NCBI GenBank assembly: GCA_900539115.1
Contig: UQAQ01000003.1
Location: forward strand, 1-64,000
Length of the DNA stretch: 64,000 nt
Reading direction: 5' to 3'
DNA from: an uncultured Roseburia sp.
GTDB lineage: Bacteria > Bacillota > Clostridia > Lachnospirales > Lachnospiraceae
The position numbers were made by a program, and so were the translations under genes. Below the pieces are notes generated by a model. It searched no databases, was not told the DNA's origin, and worked only from the letters and a program-made list of their open reading frames with translations. The first letter of the stretch is position 1, and every line of letters starts with the position of its first letter. Below are positions 14,441-22,134 of this stretch, one piece after another.

Positions 14441-14633
14441 GTAACTATTCAGGATCCAATGTATGAAAATCAATGAATCGACGTGCTTGCACGTAAGAGG
14501 CTTTGATTTTCATACATTTAGATCCTAATAGGGCTCCCCTCCCCATATGAGCATTTTTAGCCTTGTCAAAGGCGAGAAAGAACACGAAGTGTTCGAAATG
14601 CGAATGCGTGGGAGAGGGGGCCTGAATAGTTAC
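14441..14633. repeat. Structured inverted-repeat element, copy 2
   Basis: A 193-bp second copy with ends GTAACTATTCAGG...CCTGAATAGTTAC (the pairing extends two bases outward). The conserved CGTGC-TT-GCACG-TAAG cap, TAATAGGGCTCCC, and a core running TATGAGCATTTTTAGCC are shared with copy 1. The long stem has a different sequence (AATGTATGAAAATCAA/TTGATTTTCATACATT) yet pairs, as does the C-rich/G-rich stem. It fills the whole gap between the convergent bioY and MATE genes, 3 nt and 1 nt from their stop codons. Confidence 0.8.
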
Positions 14634-14634
14634 G

Positions 14635-15960
14635 TCAATACTGGTTTCGCCGGTAAAAAATAATGCCGGCGAAATCTGCTAAAAACCATCCAATCGGAAT
14701 CGATATCCAGATTCCCGTCACTCCCACACCGGCGATCTGCGTCAATCCATACGCCAATGCTACTCTCATTCCCAAAGAAATCACCGTTAAGATAACCGAT
14801 ACCACCGGTTTATTGACTGCGCGGAAATATCCGTAAAGCAGGAACAATATTCCAATCCCCACATAAAAGGCTCCTTCGATCTGAAGATACCATGCCCCCG
14901 CTTCGGATACGGCACTCCCTGCATCCACGAATAAATTCATCAAGGAATGCGAGAAGAAAACAACCAGCGAACTTACGATCACACAGAAAACCACGACGCT
15001 GAGTACCGCATATTTCACTCCTTCGCGGATCCGCTCTCTCTTTCCGGCACCAAAATTCTGTGCGGCAAATACCGAAAATGCATTTCCAAAATCCTGCACC
15101 GGCATATAGGCGATCGTGTCTATTTTTACAGCCACCGCAAATGCAGCCATAATAACCGCGCCAAAACTGTTTACCAATCCCTGTATCATCAAAATTCCAA
15201 AATTCATTACTGACTGCTGCAAGCACGTAAATCCGGACAATGACATAATCTGCTTCAAATTCTTTCCATTCCATCGGACATCTTTTCTCTGCGGCCGGTA
15301 TTCCGGATACATTTTGATAAAATACAAGCCCATCCCAATCCCGGATATGTACTGCGAGATAACGGTCGCCACCGCAGCCCCGGCAATGCCCCCTTGAAGC
15401 GGGATAACAAACAAAAGATCCAGTCCGATATTCAACACGACGGAAACCGCCAAAAACACAAGAGGAATCACGGAATTTCCTACACTCCGCAGTACATTGG
15501 CATAATAATTATATAAAAATGTCGCAAAAAAACCTGCCATCACGTAAACCAGATAGGTCCGCATATCCGCAAACGTTTCCTGGGGTACCTGAAGCCATTG
15601 TATAATAGAATTCAGTAATAAATATACAACCACCATCACGATTAGTGCCAGCCCGCTGATTGCGGTAAATGACATGACCAAACCATTTCGAAAGGCATCC
15701 CAGTCTTTTTTTCCGTATGCCATCGAAAAAAAAGCTCCGGCGCCAAGACAAAGTCCAATGATCACCGAGGTCAAAAATGTCATCAGCGTATAGGAAGCTC
15801 CTACTGCCGCCAACGCCTGCTCCCCGATATATTTGCCGACCACCCACGTGTCGACCAGATTGTATAACTGCTGCATCACATTGCCAAGCATCAACGGCAC
15901 GGCAAAGGCCCACAGCCCGATTAAAATATTTCCTTGCGTCAATTCTCTTGTGTGTTTCAT
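14635..15960 (-). CDS. MATE-family efflux transporter
   Basis: A 441-residue multidrug and toxin extrusion antiporter with about twelve membrane helices in two related halves. It starts with the family's typical TQGNILIGLWAFAVPLMLGNVMQQLYN segment, then DTWVVGKYIGEQALAAVG, and the second half repeats the pattern (SGFTCLQQSVMNFG, AAFAVAVKIDTIAYMPVQDFGNA). Members exchange organic cations or drugs for Na+ or H+; the substrate here is not predictable. The ATG at 15960 has only a weak purine-rich site (GAGAGAA). The stop lies one base from the structured repeat. No regulator gene adjoins it. Confidence 0.92.
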   Translation of the reverse strand: MKHTRELTQGNILIGLWAFAVPLMLGNVMQQLYNLVDTWVVGKYIGEQALAAVGASYTLMTFLTSVIIGLCLGAGAFFSMAYGKKDWDAFRNGLVMSFTAISGLALIVMVVVYLLLNSIIQWLQVPQETFADMRTYLVYVMAGFFATFLYNYYANVLRSVGNSVIPLVFLAVSVVLNIGLDLLFVIPLQGGIAGAAVATVISQYISGIGMGLYFIKMYPEYRPQRKDVRWNGKNLKQIMSLSGFTCLQQSVMNFGILMIQGLVNSFGAVIMAAFAVAVKIDTIAYMPVQDFGNAFSVFAAQNFGAGKRERIREGVKYAVLSVVVFCVIVSSLVVFFSHSLMNLFVDAGSAVSEAGAWYLQIEGAFYVGIGILFLLYGYFRAVNKPVVSVILTVISLGMRVALAYGLTQIAGVGVTGIWISIPIGWFLADFAGIIFYRRNQY

Positions 15961-15995
15961 TTTTTCTCTCTATTCTCTATCTTTTTTATGCGTCA

Positions 15996-16037
15996 CATAA
16001 AAAATGACTGCCACATTGCTCTCAATATGACAGTCAT
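15996..16037 (-). terminator. Terminator after the HD hydrolase gene
   Basis: ATGACTG...CAGTCAT, extended by partly paired CATATTG/CAATGTG, with a TTTTTT run on the minus strand. It also has CC-TTTTT on the plus strand, so it could act both ways. Confidence 0.8.
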
Positions 16038-16042
16038 CCTTT

Positions 16043-16528
16043 TTATTGCAAAAACATTTCTTCACACATTTGCTTTCCCGTCTCAGTCTTAAATATCGTT
16101 TCGTAAACTTTTCTTATATTTTCTTTTGGCACATTGTCCTCCAGGAAATTTACAAGAAAATCCGCCTCAACAAGAATCTGATAATCAATTCCATCAATGT
16201 TGTCATAGGTATGATGGTGTGCGATCAAATACTTCACCCGGCGGATCACGCCTTTGGTAATTTCAATCTTCGTCAACAATTCTTCTGCAAGAGCCGGTCC
16301 TTCCTGCTCCTGTAATTTTCCATTGCAATCACCATATTTTTCCTCACACACACGAATGCCGATATCATGCGTCAATGCCGCAATTTCGATAACAAAGACA
16401 TCCCCTTCATCGACTCTTTCCGTTTCTGCGATTAATTTTGCATAACTGTGTACCTTGCAAAAATGCTGGATTCTCTTCGGATCCCCGCGATACAATTTAA
16501 TCATTTCCAAATGGATTCTGTTAATCAT
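16043..16528 (-). CDS. HD-domain phosphohydrolase
   Basis: A 161-residue metal-dependent phosphohydrolase of the HD superfamily. Metal ligands are visible as the early HFCKVHSYAK histidines, LTHDIG (the HD pair, near residue 53), HHH in LIAHHHTYDNI and a late Asp in LVEADFL. Small stand-alone HD proteins of this type hydrolyse phosphate esters or nucleotides; the substrate is unknown. The ATG at 16528 follows GAGGTG with 6 nt spacing, better than the GTG at 16537. It is a single-gene unit closed by a strong terminator. Confidence 0.85.
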   Translation of the reverse strand: MINRIHLEMIKLYRGDPKRIQHFCKVHSYAKLIAETERVDEGDVFVIEIAALTHDIGIRVCEEKYGDCNGKLQEQEGPALAEELLTKIEITKGVIRRVKYLIAHHHTYDNIDGIDYQILVEADFLVNFLEDNVPKENIRKVYETIFKTETGKQMCEEMFLQ

Positions 16529-16596
16529 GTTATTCACCTCACCTTATGTACTAACCCTATCATACCATAAAACAGCTTAAGAATACAACCATAAAT

Positions 16597-17409
16597 TCAT
16601 CCTGCCTTATGCTGTCTTCCCTCCGTATCGATCTCGTAATTATCTTTTAAGATCAATTCTGAAATCGGTACAAACTCGTATCCTTTCTCTTTCAACGTCT
16701 TAATCATCGTGTCCAATGCCTCCGCCGTATGTTTTGCTCCATTGTGGCATAAAATGATAGAACCATTTCCCAGATGTTTGTGTTCTGTAACGCGGCGCAC
16801 GATCGTATCGGCATCATAATCTTTCCAGTCCAGCGAATCCACATCCCATTGGATCGGATAATAATTAATCTCCCGGCAAACCCGGATCAAATTGTCATTG
16901 TAATCCCCATACGGCGGCCGGAAAAGGATCATCTCTTTTCCCGTCAATGCCTTTACCTTTTCATGTGGTTTCAACAATTCTTCCTTACACTGCTCCGCTG
17001 ACAGCTGAGACATCTGCTTGTGATTTTCGCTGTGATTTCCCAGATCATGCCCTGCGGCAGCGATTGCCTTCACATCATCCGGATATTTTTCAATCCAGCC
17101 TCCCGTCATAAAAAAGGTAACCCGCACATTGTTTTTCTTTAAAATTTCTAAAATTTTAGCCGTATCTTCATTTCCCCACGCAGCATCAAAACTAAGAGAA
17201 ATCTTCTTTTCCTCCCCTTTATCTACACAATAGATCGGCAGTTCTTTTGCCGCGATTCCCTGTCCGAGTTTCGTATTCAATGTCGCCACTGTCTGCGGAT
17301 AAAAATGAATGCTGGTAGCCAAAAGAAGCAGCGAAGTCAGAACGATTGCCCCCACTTTGGTAAATAAGATGAGTTTTTCTTTTTCTATTTCTATTGAATT
17401 TGGTTCCAT
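16597..17409 (-). CDS. Polysaccharide deacetylase, PdaB-like
   Basis: A 270-residue NodB-domain deacetylase with a short cytoplasmic N-terminus and one membrane anchor (about residues 19-36). The catalytic features are SFDAAWG (base Asp and metal-binding Asp, in the PdaB form), GHDLGNHSENH (the HxxxH zinc pair), RPPYGDYN and the late IILCHNG. PdaB-type enzymes act on peptidoglycan or related amino sugars, often in sporulation. The ribosome site is poor: the bases ahead of the ATG belong to the terminator stem of the upstream YbaK gene (GCCGGGG), so translation may depend on that GGGG. The reading frame has no later convincing start before the catalytic domain. Confidence 0.88.
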   Translation of the reverse strand: MEPNSIEIEKEKLILFTKVGAIVLTSLLLLATSIHFYPQTVATLNTKLGQGIAAKELPIYCVDKGEEKKISLSFDAAWGNEDTAKILEILKKNNVRVTFFMTGGWIEKYPDDVKAIAAAGHDLGNHSENHKQMSQLSAEQCKEELLKPHEKVKALTGKEMILFRPPYGDYNDNLIRVCREINYYPIQWDVDSLDWKDYDADTIVRRVTEHKHLGNGSIILCHNGAKHTAEALDTMIKTLKEKGYEFVPISELILKDNYEIDTEGRQHKAG

Positions 17410-17412
17410 AAT

Positions 17413-17447
17413 AAAACCCCGGCGTTTTTTACTAACTTATGCCGGGG
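17413..17447 (-). terminator. Terminator after the YbaK-like gene
   Basis: CCCCGGC pairs with GCCGGGG across a 17-nt loop, with TTTTAT following on the minus strand. The stem runs to within 8 nt of the start of the deacetylase gene and could control that gene's ribosome binding. Confidence 0.7.
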
Positions 17448-17470
17448 AAATAGGTATTATAACTTATTGT

Positions 17471-17950
17471 TTATTCCTCCACAATATCCGCCAGTTCAAA
17501 CCGGATCACTTTTTTCAAATCTTCTAAGCTGAGCTGCACCTGAAATCCGATCTTTCCGCCGCTGAAACAGATTGTCTCCTGCTCTGCTGCACTTTTATCG
17601 ATAAACGTAGGGAAAAACTTTTTCATGCCGATCGGCGAACATCCGCCGTGGATGTATCCGGTAAGTCCAAGCAGTTCTTTGGCTTTCAGCATCTCTATCT
17701 TTTTCTCACCGGCGCAGGCTGCCGCCTTTTTCAGATCCAGTTCTTTTTCGACCGGCACCAGAAATACATAATATTTCTTCGCTTTACTTACGGTAACCAA
17801 TGTTTTAAATACCGCATCCGGATTCTGCCCCAGCGCTTTTGCCACTTCTGTTCCGCTGATTGCACCGGAATCCACATAATTATGACTTTGATAGGAAATT
17901 TTCTTCGCGTCTAACACACGCATTACATTTGTTTTTTCTTCTTTTTTCAT
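17471..17950 (-). CDS. ybaK: YbaK/EbsC-type aminoacyl-tRNA deacylase
   Basis: A 159-residue protein of the YbaK/ProX editing family, which hydrolyses mischarged Cys-tRNA(Pro) and related species. Family features are TNVMRVLDAKKISYQSHNY, the VFKTLVT strand with the conserved lysine, YYVFLVPVEKELDLKKAA, and GGCSPIGMKK, the conserved glycine-rich loop. The ATG at 17950 gives the usual N-terminus (MKKEEKTNVMRVLD); a GTG at 17971 is possible but extends it atypically. It is probably a single-gene unit, being followed directly by a terminator. Confidence 0.9.
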   Translation of the reverse strand: MKKEEKTNVMRVLDAKKISYQSHNYVDSGAISGTEVAKALGQNPDAVFKTLVTVSKAKKYYVFLVPVEKELDLKKAAACAGEKKIEMLKAKELLGLTGYIHGGCSPIGMKKFFPTFIDKSAAEQETICFSGGKIGFQVQLSLEDLKKVIRFELADIVEE

Positions 17951-18014
17951 CGTAAAAACCAACCTTTCCACCTTTCATTCTAGCACATATTGCGATTCAT
18001 GAAAAGCCTGCTCT

Positions 18015-18980
18015 CTACCGGGCAGGCTCCTCATACAAATACTTTCGTATCTCTTCTTCTACTAAATGTTCTCCGATTACGATAACCACTTCCTGGCCCT
18101 CTTTGATCGGCTCTATTTTCTTGTTCTCCGTCGTCGCATTTAACTCGATCCAGGTTCCCTCCGGAGTCTTAAAAAAACCTTTCATACGGATTACCTTTCC
18201 ACAAGCCGAATTGTTCATAATACGATCCGTAATCTCCGAAACCTTGTCCGAGGAAACCGTCGGCTCCATAAAATACAGCGTCGAAAATGCGTCTTCGTTT
18301 TCGAACCACAATTTTGCAAAACGGTCTGTCGTATAGCCGCCGGATGCTATTTTCAAAAAGTCATTTTCTTCCAGAATTTCCCAATCTTTTAATAGAATGT
18401 CTTCCTTCTGAAAACGCCGTTTACAGCCAAATTGTTCCATCGCCGCGTTCATCTGCTGTATCGTCTGCTCGATACGTTCTGACGTCGTTTCCTGACATTT
18501 GCTGAAAACAATCTGCCCGGCACAAGAAATCTGTGTGGCAAAAAGATACTCTGCTTCTTTCGACATTCCTGCCGGCATGGAAGCATCCACAATGGCAATC
18601 ACATTACCAATCTCATACCAGCGTTCGAGCGGATCTTCATGCAAAATATCAAAAAATTCATCAACATCAAAAATCCCGGATGGCTCGATCAATACTCTGT
18701 CATATCCGAGCATCCCCATCGCGATCAGTTTTGTCTTCATTCGGCGCCGATGGCAGTCTTTGTCACAGGCTCCCGCAATCATATCCACATCACACGAGTC
18801 ACTCATGACATCCTGCAAAAGCATCATATCTACATTGACGGCTCCAAAATCATTTTCCAGGATTCCGATTTTCTTTCCCTGCTTTAGAAAATAGGCCGCA
18901 TATTTTTTAATAAATGTCGTCTTTCCGGATCCTAAAAATCCGGTAATCAGGTCAATCTGTATCTTACTCTTACCATTCAA
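18015..18980 (-). CDS. CobW/CobN-like GTPase metallochaperone family protein
   Basis: A 321-residue G3E-family P-loop GTPase. The Walker A motif GFLGSGKTT begins at residue 14, then NDFGAVNVD, DRVLIEPSG (Walker B and base region) and the C-terminal CobW domain. The metal-binding CxCC motif of zinc and cobalt chaperones is not present in the standard form; the matching loop reads GACDKDCHRRR with a CxxxC spacing. Start: no ATG fits. The TTG at 18980 has GGGGAG 9 nt upstream and puts the P-loop at the usual distance from the N-terminus. It overlaps the end of fabH by 11 nt, so it is co-transcribed with it; that pairing has no obvious metabolic meaning. Confidence 0.82.
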   Translation of the reverse strand: MNGKSKIQIDLITGFLGSGKTTFIKKYAAYFLKQGKKIGILENDFGAVNVDMMLLQDVMSDSCDVDMIAGACDKDCHRRRMKTKLIAMGMLGYDRVLIEPSGIFDVDEFFDILHEDPLERWYEIGNVIAIVDASMPAGMSKEAEYLFATQISCAGQIVFSKCQETTSERIEQTIQQMNAAMEQFGCKRRFQKEDILLKDWEILEENDFLKIASGGYTTDRFAKLWFENEDAFSTLYFMEPTVSSDKVSEITDRIMNNSACGKVIRMKGFFKTPEGTWIELNATTENKKIEPIKEGQEVVIVIGEHLVEEEIRKYLYEEPAR

Positions 18981-19944
18981 GCAAAACAGCTCCCCACGTA
19001 AGTCCACCGCCAAAGCCGGACAAGATTAATTTGTCTCCCGCTTCCAAAAGGTTATTTTTATTGAGCTCATCAAGAAGGATTGGAATACTTGCCGATGACG
19101 TATTTCCATAATGATCCAGATTCATCGGAATCTTATCCATATCTACTTTAAGACGTTTGGCGATCAATTCCAAGATACGCCGGTTTGCCTGATGGAGTAC
19201 AAAATATTTGATCTCATCTGCTTCCGTATTCGTCTTTTTCAAAATCTGTTTGATGTATTTTGGCACCGTCGTTACCGCAAAACGGAATACGGCCTGTCCA
19301 TTCATCTGAATATAATCTTTCTTTCTGCGGCTCTTGTAAAATGGATTCTGGATTCCACGTCCTTTACACGTAAGCACCTCGCCCTGTGTACCATCAGAAC
19401 CGGTTACACTCGCAAGGATACCGCCTTTTCCTTCCACTTTACGCAGAATGGCAGCACCGGCGCCATCACCAAACAAAATGCACGTACTGCGGTCAGACCA
19501 GTCCACTTCACGCGACAATGTTTCCGCACCGATAACAAGAACCGTTTTTGCCATCCCGGTTTCCAGATAGGCATCTGCTGTATTTAAGCCAAATAAAAAT
19601 CCGGAACAAGCTGCATTCAGATCAAAGCAGGTCGCACGAATCGCTCCAATTTCTCCCTGCACCTGGCAGGAAGTATTCGGTACATACGTATCTGCCGAAA
19701 CCGTAGCCACGATGATGAGATCAATTTCTTCCGCCGTCACACCGGCATCTTCCATCGCATTTTTTGCTGCCTGCGTCGCCATATAGGTTGTCCCCTCTTT
19801 GCTTCCACTTGACAGCCGCCGTTCTTTGATCCCGGTACGCTGGCTGATCCATTCGTCATTCGTATCCACGATTGTCGACAAAAAATGATTATCTGCTACA
19901 TTTTCCGGTAAATAGCTTCCCGTTCCAATTATTTTTATAGCCAT
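18970..19944 (-). CDS. fabH: 3-oxoacyl-[acyl-carrier-protein] synthase III
   Basis: A 324-residue FabH that starts fatty acid synthesis by condensing acetyl-CoA with malonyl-ACP. The catalytic triad is visible: C113 in NAACSGF, His in LHQANRR and Asn in YGNTSSAS. It begins MAIKIIGTGSYLPE and ends with FGGGLTWGAVLLEW, both family hallmarks. The ATG has GGAGG 6 nt upstream. It is preceded by a consensus promoter and a leader of about 80 nt that can form a GACGGCG/CGCCGTC stem. No other fab genes lie near, unlike in many Firmicutes where fabH begins the fab operon, so this may be an additional or dispersed copy. Confidence 0.94.
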   Translation of the reverse strand: MAIKIIGTGSYLPENVADNHFLSTIVDTNDEWISQRTGIKERRLSSGSKEGTTYMATQAAKNAMEDAGVTAEEIDLIIVATVSADTYVPNTSCQVQGEIGAIRATCFDLNAACSGFLFGLNTADAYLETGMAKTVLVIGAETLSREVDWSDRSTCILFGDGAGAAILRKVEGKGGILASVTGSDGTQGEVLTCKGRGIQNPFYKSRRKKDYIQMNGQAVFRFAVTTVPKYIKQILKKTNTEADEIKYFVLHQANRRILELIAKRLKVDMDKIPMNLDHYGNTSSASIPILLDELNKNNLLEAGDKLILSGFGGGLTWGAVLLEW

Positions 19945-20036
19945 GTCAATCCTCCAAAAAAATCAAAACATACTTGTATACATAATAGCGACGGCGTCCA
20001 CCACACTCTTTGCGATACTCGCCGTCGTCTATAATT

Positions 20037-20065
20037 ATTATAAAGTAGCTCATTTTATTTGTCAA
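20037..20065 (-). promoter_or_regulatory. fabH promoter
   Basis: TTGACA (20060-20065), exact 17-nt spacer, TATAAT (20037-20042) on the minus strand. The start of the transcript then includes a GACGGCG/CGCCGTC stem-loop (about 19989-20027) in the fabH leader. Confidence 0.88.
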
Positions 20066-20067
20066 TC

Positions 20068-20107
20068 GTAGCAATCAAAACCACATCATCACGGTTTTGA
20101 TTACTAC
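20068..20107. repeat. 15-bp inverted repeat upstream of the fabH promoter
   Basis: GTAGCAATCAAAACC and GGTTTTGATTACTAC (one mismatch) flank a 10-nt spacer, three bases upstream of the -35 box. There is no T-run, so it is not a terminator; an operator for a dimeric regulator is possible. It does not match the FapR or FabT consensus as I know them. Confidence 0.5.
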
Positions 20108-20149
20108 GTCTTGTCGATTTATCTGACTTCTCTTTTCCGTTAATATCAA

Positions 20150-20182
20150 AACCCTCCTTACCAAAACATGGTAAAGAGGGTT
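20150..20182 (-). terminator. Terminator after efp
   Basis: AACCCTCTTTACC pairs with GGTAAGGAGGGTT around a short loop, followed by TTGATATT on the minus strand. The T-run is modest but the stem is strong and close to the efp stop. Confidence 0.75.
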
Positions 20183-20207
20183 ATCGTTCTAATTTCTATC
20201 CATTAAA

Positions 20208-20765
20208 TTAGATTCGTTTCAAATATTCACCGGTACGTGTATCGATCTGGATCTTGTCGCCCTGATTTACGAAAATCGGTACATTTACCTGTGCACCAGT
20301 CTCAACCGTAGCTGGTTTGGTAACGTTTGTAGCAGTATCGCCTTTTACACCGGGCTCTGTCTCTATTACTTCCAATTCTACAAACATCGGTGGCTCTACG
20401 GAGAAAATGTTTCCTTTGTAAGAAACCATCTTAACCATATCATTTTCTTTTACAAATTTCATAGCATCGCCTACGGTCTCTTCCGGCAATGCGATCTGAT
20501 CGTATGTCTCCATATCCATGAAGTTGTACATATCTCCCTCAGAATACAGATACTGCATATCTTTCTTGTCGATATGAGCCTGAGGATATTTTTCATTTGG
20601 ACGGAAAGTTCTTTCTACAGCTCCACCATCCACTACATTTTTCAATTTTGTACGTACGAATGCTGCACCTTTTCCTGGTTTTACGTGCTGGAATTCAAGA
20701 ATCTGGTATACGACACCATCAATCTCAATTGTCAATCCGTTTTTAAAATCTCCTGCTGAAATCAT
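20208..20765 (-). CDS. efp: Elongation factor P
   Basis: A 185-residue EF-P that helps ribosomes through polyproline stretches. The N-terminal KOW-like domain has the conserved loop [16 protein letters not shown], with the modified-lysine position in PGKG as in many Firmicutes; two OB domains follow with the C-terminal signature [16 protein letters not shown]. The ATG follows AGGAGGAAC. The 133-nt A+T-rich leader contains a small GCAGA...TCTGC hairpin before the ribosome site. It follows the aroDK-pepP group in the same direction, an arrangement common in Clostridia, but with its own leader and terminator. Confidence 0.97.
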   Translation of the reverse strand: MISAGDFKNGLTIEIDGVVYQILEFQHVKPGKGAAFVRTKLKNVVDGGAVERTFRPNEKYPQAHIDKKDMQYLYSEGDMYNFMDMETYDQIALPEETVGDAMKFVKENDMVKMVSYKGNIFSVEPPMFVELEVIETEPGVKGDTATNVTKPATVETGAQVNVPIFVNQGDKIQIDTRTGEYLKRI

Positions 20766-20898
20766 AACAGTTCCTCCTAAATTTTTCTATATGCAGAACT
20801 CCTCTGCAAGTATTGTTCTTGATAAAAGCAATATATCTACTCACTATTTTATTATAATTGAATGATTTTTTCAAGAAAAACTTTCTATAGAATTGATA

Positions 20899-22134
20899 TT
20901 ATTTGCATTTTTCTATAATTTCTTCGGCAATTTCCGTCGCTGACTTTCCATCGGTCGCCACACGGATGGTCGCTGCCTTTTCATAAAATGGGCGGCGTTT
21001 TTCCATCAACTGACGGATGTAAGGCACATTCATGTTGCCGTTTAACAATGGACGGTCAGTGCTGGCTTTCACCCGTTCATAGATGGTCTCCGGCGTTGCG
21101 GTCAAAAGTACGATATTTCCGATGGCACGTAACTTTTTCACATTGATGTCGCGAAGTGCCATTCCACCGCCGCAGGAAATGATTCCCGGCGGAAGGGTTC
21201 CCAGTTCATCGATGAGATCTGTCTCTAACCGGCGGAAATACGCCTCGCCTTTTTCCTCAAAAATCCGGGAAATCGGACATCCCTGCTCTTCCACAATGCG
21301 CTTGTCCGTGTCCACTTCCGGACGGCCGGTAAGCTCATGAAGTTTACGGGATATCGTAGATTTTCCTACCCCCATAAACCCAATCAGACTGATCTGATCT
21401 CCTCCGGTGTAAATCTTGTCAAAGACCTCCGTCATAGCATCCAGTTCAATCTGACCCGGCGCAGAAGCCTTTCCTGCACAGCCAAACGATACGGTTGAGC
21501 CATACAGCCCGCCATACAATCTTGACATCTCTCCGGCTTTTCCCATGCTCATCGTGATGAGTGGAAATTCCGGATGCTTTTCATGCATCTTCTCCGTAAC
21601 AGACAGAAGCCGCATGACATCTTCCCACTGCTCTTCGTCGGATCCTGCCGGCATGCAGGCTGCTTTTCCAATATCCACACCAAGTTCACGTGCTTCTTCT
21701 AAAACAGCCGTCAACTCTTCTTCCGAAGGGGTTTTTTCAAAATTATGATACGAACCGATCACTTTTACTCCGCTTTCTTTCGCTTTCGAAACAACCTCTG
21801 ACACAATATTTTTCCCGCGATAGATTTCCACATCGATATAATCGGTTTTTCCCTCTGTCAAAATCTTACAGATCGTCTCTTTATATGGGAAACGGTCTCC
21901 GTTGCTTTCGCCGCCTTCGTGCGTCGTACGGATTGTCGTAATCAATTCCTTATTTCCAAGAATTTCCTTCAATTCTTTCGTCACTGCAGGAATCTCTCTT
22001 TCATATCCGGCAAAAAAATCCACACGCCATTCCACCATTTCTGCCGGAAGGGTGGCAAATTTCCGTGCGGTTTCCGTAATCTCATCCCTCGTTACAGAAG
22101 TAATCGGGATACAGATCTTAGGTCTGTTTGTCAT
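20899..22134 (-). CDS. aroDK: Fused 3-dehydroquinate dehydratase (type I) and shikimate kinase
   Basis: A 411-residue two-domain enzyme for steps three and five of the shikimate pathway. Residues 1-245 are a type I AroD: EWRVDFF, the general base H130 in GSYHNF and the Schiff-base K157 in IGKAACMP. Residues 247-411 are an AroK: the P-loop GFMGVGKST (252-260), the D-T-D shikimate-binding motif in EVDTDKRI, FRRLE and SCGGGMALR. No stop or frameshift lies between domains. Each domain has the usual length of the free enzyme. The gene overlaps pepP by 4 nt (ATGA). With aroA about 5 kb away it gives part of the pathway; the other aro genes are not here. Confidence 0.95.
   Translation of the reverse strand: MTNRPKICIPITSVTRDEITETARKFATLPAEMVEWRVDFFAGYEREIPAVTKELKEILGNKELITTIRTTHEGGESNGDRFPYKETICKILTEGKTDYIDVEIYRGKNIVSEVVSKAKESGVKVIGSYHNFEKTPSEEELTAVLEEARELGVDIGKAACMPAGSDEEQWEDVMRLLSVTEKMHEKHPEFPLITMSMGKAGEMSRLYGGLYGSTVSFGCAGKASAPGQIELDAMTEVFDKIYTGGDQISLIGFMGVGKSTISRKLHELTGRPEVDTDKRIVEEQGCPISRIFEEKGEAYFRRLETDLIDELGTLPPGIISCGGGMALRDINVKKLRAIGNIVLLTATPETIYERVKASTDRPLLNGNMNVPYIRQLMEKRRPFYEKAATIRVATDGKSATEIAEEIIEKCK

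Noticed and set aside
20068..20107. FapR or FabT operator before fabH
   Set aside because: The inverted repeat runs TCAAA...TTTGA, with wider spacing than FabT sites and no FapR-like core; kept only as an unassigned repeat.
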